Assembly: GCA_964594175.1 (NCBI GenBank)
Contig: CAZQLM010000014.1
Location: 1-19,653, forward strand
DNA length: 19,653 bases
Source of the DNA: SZUA-1535 sp964594175
GTDB taxonomy: Archaea; Aenigmatarchaeota; Aenigmatarchaeia; Aenigmatarchaeales; SZUA-1535
Reading direction: 5' to 3'
The translations under genes were made by a program, and so were the position numbers. A model generated the notes under the pieces. The model was given only the letters and a program-made list of their open reading frames with translations, was not told the DNA's origin and ran no database searches. Numbering within the stretch: position 1 is the first letter of the stretch; the number at the start of each line of letters is the position of its first letter. This document shows positions 1 through 8,090 of this stretch, one piece after another.

Positions 1-74
1 TCCCAATAATGATCCTATACGTAAAATTTTAATTTCATTATTACAGTCTATTGAATAAAAACAGAATCTAACTA

Positions 75-82
75 TTTAAATA
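75..82 (+). promoter_or_regulatory. TATA-like box of the PIN-ATPase gene (leaderless)
   Basis: TTTAAATA is centred 25-26 nt before the ATG at 104. That spacing puts the transcription start at or next to the start codon, and no Shine-Dalgarno is visible between them. This implies a leaderless mRNA. The rest of 1-103 holds nothing else I can identify. Confidence 0.6.
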
Positions 83-103
83 TTCCTTTCCACTTTTACT
101 CTT

Positions 104-1945
104 ATGAGAAAAAGAAGAATAAAACCAAAAAATGTTGAATGTAAGCTCGAAAAAGTTGTTTTCGATACTTCTGCGATTATTCATGGCAAGCTTACAGAGC
201 TTTTGGAAAATGGAAAGCTCGACAAAAGCGAAGTCATAATTCCGGAAGCCGTTCTCGGCGAGCTAATGGCTCAAGCTACTCGTGGTAAGGATGTTGGTTT
301 CATTGGCTTGGAAGAGCTGAAGAAATTTAGAGAAGAAGCAGAAAAAAAAGGAATAAAAATAAAATTCTCTGGAGAAAGACCGAGCTATGAAGATATAATG
401 CTTGCAAAATCCGGAAGAATAGACATAATAATCCAAGATATTGCGAAGAAAGAAAATGCCGTGCTTGTAACATGCGATTTGCCACAAGCGCTAGTAGCAG
501 AGATTAAGGGAATTAAAGTGCTTTATTTTGAGCCGTATGAGGCTGGAAAAGAAAAGCTTTTCGAAAGGTTTCTCACTCCTAACACTATGTCTCTGCATTT
601 AAAGGTTAATGCCATTCCATTTGCAAAGCGCGGAAAGCCTGGAGCAATAAAGCTAGTACCTTTAAGTGATAAGCCATTGACAGAAGAAGAGGTCGAAAAA
701 ATAATAAGCGAAATAATGGACGCTATTCGCTACGAAGAAGATGTGCAGTTAGAATTTGCGGAAGGCGGTGCTACTGTAATTCAAATGCGGGATATGCGAA
801 TTTCTATAGCTCGTCCTCCATTTGCTGATAGCCTAGAAGTTACTGTTGTAAGACCTATAGTTAAGCTTACCTTAGATGATTACAAGCTTTCAGAAAAATT
901 GAAGCAACGCTTGCTGGAAAGGGCTGAAGGAATACTCATCGCTGGCCCACCAGGCTCTGGTAAAAGCACGTTTGCAGCAAGTCTAGCTGAATTTTACCAC
1001 AAAGAAAAAGGAGCTATTGTAAAAACAATGGAATCTCCTCGTGATTTACAGGTATCTAAAGAGATAACGCAATATGCCCCTTTAGAGGGAAGCTTTGCCA
1101 AAACTGCTGATATTCTTTTGCTCGTTCGCCCAGATTATACAATTTTCGATGAAATTCGCAAGCTTCAGCACTTTCATATTTTTGCAGACATGCGTTTAGC
1201 TGGAATAGGAATGATTGGCGTAGTGCACGCTAGCGATGCTATTTCAGCGGTGCAAAGATTCATAGGAAAAATAGAGCTCGGAATGATACCGCATGTGATA
1301 GATACGATTATTTTCATTAAAGACGGTGAAATAAAGAAAATTTATGAGCTTTCTTTAACTGTTCGCGTACCTACTGGCATGACACAAGAAGATTTGGCTA
1401 GACCAATTGTAGAGGTTCGCGATTTTGAAAGTGGTAAATTGGAATACGAGATTTACACTTTCGGAGAAGAAAATATAGTTATACCGGTAAAAGAAGAAAA
1501 GGAAAGCGCGGTAATCAAGCTAGCAAAAGAGAGAATTTACAAAGAAATTAAAAAATACGATAAAACAGCTGAAATAGAGCTAAGTAAGGAAGGAAAAGCT
1601 TTGATAAAAGTAAGAAACGAAGCTATTCCCAGAATAATAGGAAGGGAAGGCAAAGAAGTTAAAAAGCTTGAGGAAAAGCTCGGAATAAAGATAGAAATAG
1701 CTCCAAAAATAGAAACGCTTGGAAAAGAAGTGAAATTTGCTTTGGAAGAAAGCGGAGCTTATTTTGTTTTCAGGTTTTCTCCAAGGCTAGCTGGAAAAAA
1801 TGCTAATATTTACGTAGAAGGAGAATATCTTTTCACCGCTACAATAGGAAGGAAGGGGCAGATAAAAGTAAATAAAGCTTCTGAAATCGGAAAGAAAATA
1901 CTAGTTGCTTTATCTTCTGGAAAAAATATTAAAGCGTTTCTCTAA
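104..1945 (+). CDS. PIN domain / PilT-type ATPase / KH domain protein (PINc/VapC family ATPase, COG1855-like)
   Basis: This is a three-domain archaeal protein. The N-terminal PIN nuclease domain spans about residues 16-150, with the acidic residues D21 (in VFDTSAIIHG), D107 and D125 (in LVTCDLPQ). A PilT/VirB11-like ATPase follows, with a Walker A GPPGSGKST at about 281-289 and a hydrophobic strand leading to DEIRK as a Walker B candidate. A C-terminal KH-like RNA-binding segment has IIGREGKEV near residue 510. The order and the 613-residue length fit the widespread archaeal family of PIN-ATPases, whose cellular role is not established; RNA cleavage or remodelling driven by ATP is an inference. 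The first ATG is supported by the TATA box at -26. The last 36 nt overlap the 3' end of the convergent protease gene, so both C-termini share DNA. Confidence 0.93.
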   Translation: MRKRRIKPKNVECKLEKVVFDTSAIIHGKLTELLENGKLDKSEVIIPEAVLGELMAQATRGKDVGFIGLEELKKFREEAEKKGIKIKFSGERPSYEDIMLAKSGRIDIIIQDIAKKENAVLVTCDLPQALVAEIKGIKVLYFEPYEAGKEKLFERFLTPNTMSLHLKVNAIPFAKRGKPGAIKLVPLSDKPLTEEEVEKIISEIMDAIRYEEDVQLEFAEGGATVIQMRDMRISIARPPFADSLEVTVVRPIVKLTLDDYKLSEKLKQRLLERAEGILIAGPPGSGKSTFAASLAEFYHKEKGAIVKTMESPRDLQVSKEITQYAPLEGSFAKTADILLLVRPDYTIFDEIRKLQHFHIFADMRLAGIGMIGVVHASDAISAVQRFIGKIELGMIPHVIDTIIFIKDGEIKKIYELSLTVRVPTGMTQEDLARPIVEVRDFESGKLEYEIYTFGEENIVIPVKEEKESAVIKLAKERIYKEIKKYDKTAEIELSKEGKALIKVRNEAIPRIIGREGKEVKKLEEKLGIKIEIAPKIETLGKEVKFALEESGAYFVFRFSPRLAGKNANIYVEGEYLFTATIGRKGQIKVNKASEIGKKILVALSSGKNIKAFL

Positions 1946-4900
1946 AAAATAAATTGCAACAACCGAGAAAACATAGAACATAACAAGAATTGTTACCCTC
2001 ATGTAAATTTCTTGAAGGTATTTTTCCTTTAATTTTTTCTTTTCAGATTTTTTCATTTGCGAAACTTCTTCTAATCTTTCCTGTATTTTTTCTTCAAATG
2101 CTTTAACAAAGATTTTTGCTTGCTCGTATTTTTCTGCTTCAAGCAATGTATCAGCTTTTTCAAGTTCTTTTGACGAGAGATTAAGCTCTTTGGAAAGTAT
2201 TTTGAGAGCTTCTACTCTTTCTTTTAATGTATGGTAAATTTTTGGAAGAGAAACACTGATAAAAAATTTGCAAGAAGAGTTTTGTGTGCTTACAACTATT
2301 TCATGAATACCATCGCCAAGAAACGTGTTAAATGCTAATGTTTTGTTTTCTCCCACCAAAAGATTAATTTCTGCGCTAATATTAAGATGTTCAACGATAA
2401 CTTTTGCTATCGTGCTTGCATTTCCACTGTTAAGAACTAAAATTTCAAAAGATACGTTTTTTGAGCTAAAGGTTAAATTTTCTGGGCAAAGTAAGGAAAT
2501 GTTTACAATTTTTTTGGTTTCATTTTTCTTTGTTTTTTGAAAATAAAAATAAGTAGTAAAAGAGCTTGTTTTGCTTGTGCTTGATGAAAACCTGCAATTA
2601 GAAAGAGAGATTTCACAATTTGCTGTGCATATTAGCGTGCCATAATCATAGCCAAAGCTTTCGCATGTCTTTCCTCCAAAATCATTTGTGTCACATTCCT
2701 CGCTCGGTTGGTTAACAATACCATCTCCGCAATACGGCTCTTGCTTTACAGCAAAAGCGGAAAAGTGTGTCGTGTTTGTTTCTATTATCTTTAATGTTTT
2801 GTTTATAGTGAAGTTTGTTTTTTTCCAAGAGGAATGACATTTATTCTCTGAAAAATTCCATATATCGCAAACATAAAGTGCTAAGTAATCTTCATTTGTG
2901 TAATCGGTATCGCTGTAATTTATTCTCACAATGGATATGGAAAAATTTGCATTTACTTCGAAAGCATATGCTTTTAAAAAGCCGCGAACAAAGGCTTGCT
3001 CTACGCGTAAGCTCATATTTTTGTTTTCTGTTGTATTAACATTCAGCAATTCGAGTTCTGAATTGTTGGAAATAATTGAAACATTATAAATCCAGTCTGG
3101 TAGATAAAGTTTTGAGCTTTGAGTTAAATTAGTTTGGTTTACCAAAGAGTTTTCATAAATAAAAGAAAGCTGTAAAGGCGCTTTCGTTTTTATGGTTAGA
3201 TTTACTTCTATTTTAGGGCGGGAAATTAAACTATAGAGAACTTCTTTTTTGTTTCCTGCTTTATCTAATGATAGCGCTGAGATCGTGTAATTTGTAGTGT
3301 AGTTTGGAATGAAAATAAAGGTTGTGAAATTGTAAAATATTCTGGAAAAACTTTCGTTTGCAGAAGTTATGTTTATTAGCGAGAAGTTTAAATTTTGCTC
3401 TAACACATAAGCAGTAATATTTATTTTTGACGAGTTTATCACAACTTTTGGAATCATGCTAAGCGATATTTCTGGCAAGGTGTTATCAACTGTTATTTCG
3501 CCAACTTTTGTAATGTTTCTATTTTCCCAGAAATCCGTTAGGTTTATCCATAAAGAGTAAACTCCATCTTCCATAGAGCTGGCGTTCCAAGTAAATACAT
3601 TTCCACAAGCTTGATAAACTGTTTCAGAGCTTGTGTTTATGAAAATGCACTCTTGCTTTAAAGGCTCTGAAGAATTTAGCTTTATCGTTGTGTTATCTTT
3701 TACTCCATGCGAGCTTAAAGGAGAGATAAAAATTTCTGAAACGCTCACGTTTGCGCTTGGAAAAACAACATCCAAAGTTATGTTTCCCATGCTATCAAAA
3801 TTAGCACAAAGCAAAAGATTTTTTCCGTTAATTCTTGCAAAGCCATAATTTTCTACAACCAAATAATAACTTTCATTTTTCTCGGAAAACAGAGCACTTA
3901 CCCATGCAAATCCGTTTCGCGTGGTGAAATTGGCCAGGCTTCGGTTTTTCCAAAGGGTTATGTTTCTTTCAACTATTGTGCCATTAATATCCTTCACTAA
4001 TTTCACAGGAAAACTTCTGTTAAAGAATTTTCCTTGAGAAAATGCTACATTTTTTATTTTTACATAGCCTTTTAGCGAAGAGTTCTCCAGAAGATTTAAA
4101 AGCTTGATAAAAGAGTTTTCTGCAAAAACAGAAGCGTTGAGCAATTCTAGCGTAGCAATACTAGAATTGAAAATGTTCACAGAAGTTTTTTCAATCGTTA
4201 TGAAAACGCTTTCAAAAGAGGTATTGGAAACTGTTATGTTATTTTTTAAACTTGTTATTTTTCCTTGGCTGAAATTCCAGGTTAAGTTGGCTTTGTTCAC
4301 TATGTAAATTTTCAGGACTGGCTTTGTTTCGAAAAAAGTTGTATTGATAAGCGATAAATTTCCATAAGTTGCAATGCTAAGATTTTTCGTGTTTTTCACA
4401 AAAGAATCTTCTAAAATAAGCGTGCCGGTAACATTCAGCAAACTTGAATTTGTTATTATGTATTTTCCAGTGAGATTTTCTTTTGCGCTGATTTTCTCCT
4501 CTTCACTGAGCCAAAACTTGTCAGCAACCCACGGAAAGTTAATAGTACTGGTATTAACTTCATGCTCGCCGTCAAACGCTTCAAAATAAAATTTATGTAC
4601 ACCATAGCTTAAATTCGTTGAAAAAGTGAAAATGCATCCACTAGCAAAATTGCTGCAATTGGTTATTGCGTTGAAACAATTGCTGTCTATGCAAACTTTT
4701 ACGTATGCTGGCGAAACATTTGCTGCATGCGTGTAATTAACTGTGAAATTAAAAACTGTGCTTGCATTTCCGAAAAGCGGAAATACTTTTGGAGAGAAGA
4801 GTTGCGGAGCTATTAATTTGCTTACAGCTTTGTAAACATCTATTCTCGGGTAATGCTTTTTCGTAGCGGGATCGTAAATCTGCTTTGCTGTTTTGTTGAA

Positions 4901-6085
4901 CAAATTTTCGATTTCTTTTGGAGAAAGATTTTTATTCACTTGCCTTATCAAAGCTATAGCCCCGCTTACGTGTGGTGTAGCCATTGAGGTTCCACTCCAT
5001 TCATCATACCCACCTGGCAAAGTTGAATTTATATCTACACCAGGAGTCATTAAAATTACGTCAAACTCACCGCCTCTGTTGGTAAAACATGTTATGTTAT
5101 CTATTTTTGGGTTAGAGTCAACACACTTTCTTGAACATAACTGATCTAAACACCAACTAACGTTACCAGTATAATTTCTTTTATATGTTGCCCCTACCCT
5201 TATAGCATTGTAAATGCAAGCCGGTGCAGCAATTCCAGAATAATTTCCTTCATTACCAGTTGCTACAACAACTGCTATACCTTTCGAAACAGAGGCATTA
5301 ATAACTTCTGAAAAAAGCGGAAAATTCTTGTCGCAATATGTTGCGTAAAGATTCTCTGTGCCTAAGCTCAGTGAAATTACGCTTATGTTATATTCCTTAC
5401 TGTGATTTGTACACCACCATATTCCATCTATTATATCACTCGCATCTCCTATTCCATTTTCGTTTAAAGCTTTTACAGCAACTATTTTTGCATCTGGTGC
5501 AACACCTTTTAGCGTGCCGTTGGCAGCTATTATTCCTGCTACATGCGTTCCATGTCCGTTATCGTCCATTGGATCGCTACTGGTATTAACGAAATTATAG
5601 CCTGCTATAACTTTTTCGCAGTTTCCGCTCAAGAATTCTTCCTTTGTGCAGTTTCCCAAATCAGGGTGAGTATAATCAACACCTGTATCAATAACGCAAA
5701 CGCTCACACTTTTTCCAGTAATGTTTGTGGAGTTAAAAACTATTTTCCAAACTTTATCGGCATTAATCAAAGGAACGCTTTCTGTAAGGAAAGCTCTTAG
5801 TTTGTAATCGATATATACTTTGAATCCTTGTTTTTCAAGCTCTTTAATTTTGCTTTTCGGAATCAATGCTACTATTCCATTTTTAAATTTAAACTTTCTG
5901 ATAAACTTTATTTTTGAAAGGAAACTCGCTTTAAACATTTTAAACTTAACATTTTTTTGCTTTTCAGGAATCAATACTACCCTTATCCTTTCCTCTTTCT
6001 CTTTCGAAACATGCGCAAATACTAAGGAATTAGAAAAAATAAACAGCGCTAAAATCATAACTACGGCTAAAAACTTTTTCTTCAT
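1910..6085 (-). CDS. Large secreted, membrane-anchored subtilisin-like serine protease (S8 family)
   Basis: The precursor is 1,391 residues. It has a signal peptide (residues 1-24, likely cut after VFA), an I9-like propeptide (about 33-105) and a peptidase S8 domain (about 125-420). The complete triad is present: D133 in VIDTGVDYTHPDL, H178 in NGHGTHVAG and S367 in SGTSMATPH, plus oxyanion N278 in ATGNEG. After it come Ig-like modules, a run of short beta-strand-like repeats (about 540-690) that could be a beta-helix, and a Cys-rich CGDGIVNQPSEECD module (about 1115-1165) like those in many surface proteins. A charged coiled-coil-like stretch and one C-terminal transmembrane helix ending in basic residues complete it. 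Dozens of N-x-S/T sequons imply heavy N-glycosylation. The start ATG overlaps the acdA stop as ATGA and has no clear Shine-Dalgarno, so translation is probably coupled. The 3' end overlaps the PIN-ATPase gene by 36 nt. The substrate is unknown. Confidence 0.93.
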   Translation of the reverse strand: MKKKFLAVVMILALFIFSNSLVFAHVSKEKEERIRVVLIPEKQKNVKFKMFKASFLSKIKFIRKFKFKNGIVALIPKSKIKELEKQGFKVYIDYKLRAFLTESVPLINADKVWKIVFNSTNITGKSVSVCVIDTGVDYTHPDLGNCTKEEFLSGNCEKVIAGYNFVNTSSDPMDDNGHGTHVAGIIAANGTLKGVAPDAKIVAVKALNENGIGDASDIIDGIWWCTNHSKEYNISVISLSLGTENLYATYCDKNFPLFSEVINASVSKGIAVVVATGNEGNYSGIAAPACIYNAIRVGATYKRNYTGNVSWCLDQLCSRKCVDSNPKIDNITCFTNRGGEFDVILMTPGVDINSTLPGGYDEWSGTSMATPHVSGAIALIRQVNKNLSPKEIENLFNKTAKQIYDPATKKHYPRIDVYKAVSKLIAPQLFSPKVFPLFGNASTVFNFTVNYTHAANVSPAYVKVCIDSNCFNAITNCSNFASGCIFTFSTNLSYGVHKFYFEAFDGEHEVNTSTINFPWVADKFWLSEEEKISAKENLTGKYIITNSSLLNVTGTLILEDSFVKNTKNLSIATYGNLSLINTTFFETKPVLKIYIVNKANLTWNFSQGKITSLKNNITVSNTSFESVFITIEKTSVNIFNSSIATLELLNASVFAENSFIKLLNLLENSSLKGYVKIKNVAFSQGKFFNRSFPVKLVKDINGTIVERNITLWKNRSLANFTTRNGFAWVSALFSEKNESYYLVVENYGFARINGKNLLLCANFDSMGNITLDVVFPSANVSVSEIFISPLSSHGVKDNTTIKLNSSEPLKQECIFINTSSETVYQACGNVFTWNASSMEDGVYSLWINLTDFWENRNITKVGEITVDNTLPEISLSMIPKVVINSSKINITAYVLEQNLNFSLINITSANESFSRIFYNFTTFIFIPNYTTNYTISALSLDKAGNKKEVLYSLISRPKIEVNLTIKTKAPLQLSFIYENSLVNQTNLTQSSKLYLPDWIYNVSIISNNSELELLNVNTTENKNMSLRVEQAFVRGFLKAYAFEVNANFSISIVRINYSDTDYTNEDYLALYVCDIWNFSENKCHSSWKKTNFTINKTLKIIETNTTHFSAFAVKQEPYCGDGIVNQPSEECDTNDFGGKTCESFGYDYGTLICTANCEISLSNCRFSSSTSKTSSFTTYFYFQKTKKNETKKIVNISLLCPENLTFSSKNVSFEILVLNSGNASTIAKVIVEHLNISAEINLLVGENKTLAFNTFLGDGIHEIVVSTQNSSCKFFISVSLPKIYHTLKERVEALKILSKELNLSSKELEKADTLLEAEKYEQAKIFVKAFEEKIQERLEEVSQMKKSEKKKLKEKYLQEIYMRVTILVMFYVFSVVAIYFLEKRFNIFSRR

Positions 6086-7461
6086 GTTTTACTTTTTCTT
6101 TTTACTCTCTTTAAAATATTTCCATACTCGTAAAGCACTCGCAAAGCTTTTACCGCGCGATGCGGTGTTGGATAAACTGGAATGCCATTTCTCTGCAAGC
6201 GTTTCGCTATTTCTATAGAATACGCGCTACCACCTATGCACAACGTAAACGGCTTAGCGTACATTTTGCACTCTTCGAGAACTTCAACGATTCGCTCATC
6301 TAAAGGAGCTAGCTGCATTAAGCAAATAACGCAAACTCCCTGCACAGCAGGATCTTTAAAAACGGCATCGAGAACTTGTTTGTATCTCTCGGAATCGGCA
6401 TCTCCCGTTAAGTCAGCTGGATTGCCAGCTACTGCGTGTGCAGGAAGAATTTCTTTTATTTTTTTCAGTGTATCCTTTGAAAGCTCAGCCAGCTCCAAAC
6501 CCTCTGCTTCTGCCTGATCGCAAGCTATTATTCCAAAACCACCACCATTGGTTACAATTGCTATTTTATTCCCCTTCATCGCAGGCTGTGCCGCAAGAGC
6601 TTTTGTGAAATCCATTAGTTCTTCCAAATCGTTAGCTTCTATTATACCGCTCTGCTTAAATGCCGCTTCATAAACCTCGTAGCTTCCTGCCATAGCTCCT
6701 GTATGAGAAGCTACAGCTCTTTTTCCCTTTTCCGTTCTTCCAGCTTTTAAAGCTACTATCGGTTTGGTTTTAGCTACTTCTCTGGAAACTTTCATAAATT
6801 CTTTTCCGTTGCTAACGCTTTCTATGTACATGGAAATTACTCTTATGCTTGGATCCTTTCCAAAGAGCTTAAGAAAATCTATTTCATTAACATCTGCTTT
6901 GTTCCCCATAGAAACAAATTTGCTTATTCCGAGGCCCATTTCAGCGTATCTATCGAGCAGCGCTAATCCAAGAGCTCCTGATTGAGAGATAAAGCCAACA
7001 TGTCCTTTCGCAGGTTTCTTAACCCTTTTTGGATCGGCAAACAAAGTGTCAACTCCTGAATAAGAATCGTAAATTCCTATACAATTTGGTCCGAGAATGC
7101 GAATTTTGTATTTTTTTGCTATTTTCTTTATTTTTTCCTCTCCTTCTATGTTTCCAACTTCTTTAAAGCCAGAAGAAATTATTATAACGTTTTTAATTCC
7201 CTTTTTTCCGCAACTTTCCAGAATTTCAGGAACTATTTCTGCCTTTACTGCTATTATAGCAAGATCGACCTTCTCCTCTATATCTCTTACACAAGGGTAA
7301 ACCTTTAAACCTAGAATTTCTGTAGCATTCGGATTAACCGGATAAATTTCTCCAGAAAAGGAGTTTTTTAGATTCTGAAGAATTGCATAACCAACCTTTC
7401 CTGGTTTTCGCGAAGCGCCTATCACAGCTATACTCTTTGGCGAAAAAAACTTCTCAAGCAT
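6082..7461 (-). CDS. acdA: ADP-forming acetate/acyl-CoA ligase, alpha subunit
   Basis: At 459 residues it matches a stand-alone alpha subunit of the archaeal NDP-forming acyl-CoA synthetase, which converts acyl-CoA, ADP and phosphate to acid, CoA and ATP during fermentation of peptides or sugars. The N-terminal CoA-binding Rossmann domain begins SPKSIAVIGASRKPGKVG (about 8-25). Two succinyl-CoA-synthetase-like domains follow, with GFISQSGALG (about 156-165). H253 in ASHTGAMAG is the expected phosphorylated histidine, and E214 in MYIESVSNG matches the conserved glutamate that stabilises it. The beta (ATP-grasp) subunit needed for ADP phosphorylation is not in the window. The gene is first in a two-gene unit with the secreted protease. 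A TATA-like box sits about 28 nt upstream, so the mRNA is probably leaderless. The acyl specificity cannot be read from the sequence. Confidence 0.9.
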   Translation of the reverse strand: MLEKFFSPKSIAVIGASRKPGKVGYAILQNLKNSFSGEIYPVNPNATEILGLKVYPCVRDIEEKVDLAIIAVKAEIVPEILESCGKKGIKNVIIISSGFKEVGNIEGEEKIKKIAKKYKIRILGPNCIGIYDSYSGVDTLFADPKRVKKPAKGHVGFISQSGALGLALLDRYAEMGLGISKFVSMGNKADVNEIDFLKLFGKDPSIRVISMYIESVSNGKEFMKVSREVAKTKPIVALKAGRTEKGKRAVASHTGAMAGSYEVYEAAFKQSGIIEANDLEELMDFTKALAAQPAMKGNKIAIVTNGGGFGIIACDQAEAEGLELAELSKDTLKKIKEILPAHAVAGNPADLTGDADSERYKQVLDAVFKDPAVQGVCVICLMQLAPLDERIVEVLEECKMYAKPFTLCIGGSAYSIEIAKRLQRNGIPVYPTPHRAVKALRVLYEYGNILKRVKRKSKT

Positions 7462-7485
7462 TGATTTATGTTATGCGAAGGAAGA

Positions 7486-7493
7486 ATATATAG
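7486..7493 (-). promoter_or_regulatory. TATA-like box for acdA-protease unit
   Basis: The minus-strand sequence CTATATAT is centred about 28 nt before the ATG at 7461, with no Shine-Dalgarno between. It lies back to back with the promoter of the small plus-strand gene. Confidence 0.55.
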
Positions 7494-7522
7494 TTTTGCT
7501 CTGTTTGCCTTTCATGATAAAA

Positions 7523-7530
7523 TTTATATA
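7523..7530 (+). promoter_or_regulatory. TATA box setting the start of the 130-residue gene
   Basis: TTTATATA is centred 26.5 nt before the ATG at 7553, the same sequence and distance as in front of the RIO1 gene. This decides the start in favour of 7553. The two earlier in-frame ATGs (7496 and 7514) lie before the box and would not be transcribed from it. Confidence 0.65.
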
Positions 7531-7552
7531 TAGTTTCTACCAAATAGTAGTT

Positions 7553-7945
7553 ATGTATTTTGAAAGAGTCTTAGAAGAAGAATGGATCTCCAAGCTACTG
7601 GAAATTGGGGTTAATCCTTTTAAAGAACTTGCAAAGCTCTACATTAACGTGCTATATCTTTTTTCTGAGAAAGGAAAAAATGAGATTAACTTCGATCAAG
7701 CACTAAATAAGGCTATAGAGCTTTTTGAAAAACGCTATGGCGTAAAGATAAAATGTACAGTAGAAGCTGTAAAAGCTCTCGATGTTTTCCGATACATCGG
7801 AGGAAATAGAAGAAGATATCCATCTGGATGGGATAATATCGTTAATACGTATATTCACGATACCGAATCTCTTTCGCTTGGAAAATGTATAAATGAATTG
7901 GAAGAAAATGTTAAATTTGAAGAAGAAGGGCTTATAATAGCTTAG
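7553..7945 (+). CDS. Small charged protein of unknown function
   Basis: This 130-residue soluble protein is rich in Glu and Lys and probably mostly helical. I do not recognise the family. It begins YFERVLEEEWISKLL and has a central IELFEKRYGVKIK and a conserved-looking FRYIGGNRRRYPSG stretch whose basic residues could contact nucleic acid; that is a guess. No signal peptide, membrane segment or cysteine cluster is seen. The start is chosen from the TATA box at 7523. The TAG stop (7943-7945) is followed at once by the first base of tRNA-Ala, so a transcript of this gene would run into the tRNA, and 5' maturation of the tRNA would cut the mRNA exactly at its stop codon. Coding status rests on an uninterrupted frame with a good promoter. 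Confidence 0.7.
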   Translation: MYFERVLEEEWISKLLEIGVNPFKELAKLYINVLYLFSEKGKNEINFDQALNKAIELFEKRYGVKIKCTVEAVKALDVFRYIGGNRRRYPSGWDNIVNTYIHDTESLSLGKCINELEENVKFEEEGLIIA

Positions 7946-7981
7946 GGGCCCGTGGTGTAGCGGAAACACGCCGCCTTCGCA

Positions 7982-8020
7982 GCAGGAGGGCTGCGCCCTC
8001 CCTGCACCCTCCCGAGAAAC
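7982..8020 (+). other. tRNA-Ala intron 1 (39 nt, canonical 37/38)
   Basis: It can be drawn as a bulge-helix-bulge. The anticodon stem closes at C31:G39. A central helix pairs U32-U33-C34 with GAA (8016-8018), with a G35-A mismatch at its end. One three-nt bulge is C36, A37 and 7982; the other is 8019, 8020 and A38. The intron-side helix is GGAGGG (7985-7990) with CCCTCC (8007-8012), plus C7983:G8014. Cleavage after the second base of each bulge releases exactly this intron. A competing perfect hairpin, GGAGGGC-TGC-GCCCTCC, exists at 7985-8001. Confidence 0.82.
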
Positions 8021-8042
8021 AGGCGGAGAGCGGGGGTTCAAA

Positions 8043-8090
8043 ATAAGGGCGCCTTCCCCGCCCTTATCAACCCTTCCGTGCCAAAGAAAT
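8043..8090 (+). other. tRNA-Ala intron 2 (48 nt, T-loop 59/60)
   Basis: Removing 8043-8090 restores a seven-base T-loop, TTCAAAT, between perfect G-C T-stem strands. The 3' splice side again reads AGAA then two bases before the cut, and GAA (8086-8088) can pair with U54-U55-C56, as in intron 1. The intron contains a perfect 9-bp hairpin (ATAAGGGCG at 8043-8051 with CGCCCTTAT at 8059-8067). The inner helix of a strict bulge-helix-bulge is not evident, so this looks like a relaxed splice motif. The boundary could shift by one base. Confidence 0.72.

Noticed and set aside
5338..5800. Plus-strand ORFs inside the protease gene
   Set aside because: They are antisense shadows; the minus-strand frame carries the full catalytic triad and the domain order of a subtilase.
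7496..7552. Upstream in-frame ATGs adding up to 19 residues to the small gene
   Set aside because: The TATA box at 7523-7530 lies after both, and the extra residues are hydrophobic and unlike the rest of the protein.
7985..8067. GC-rich hairpins as a transcription terminator or mobile element end
   Set aside because: They lie inside the two tRNA introns and are explained by intron folding; there are no flanking direct repeats.
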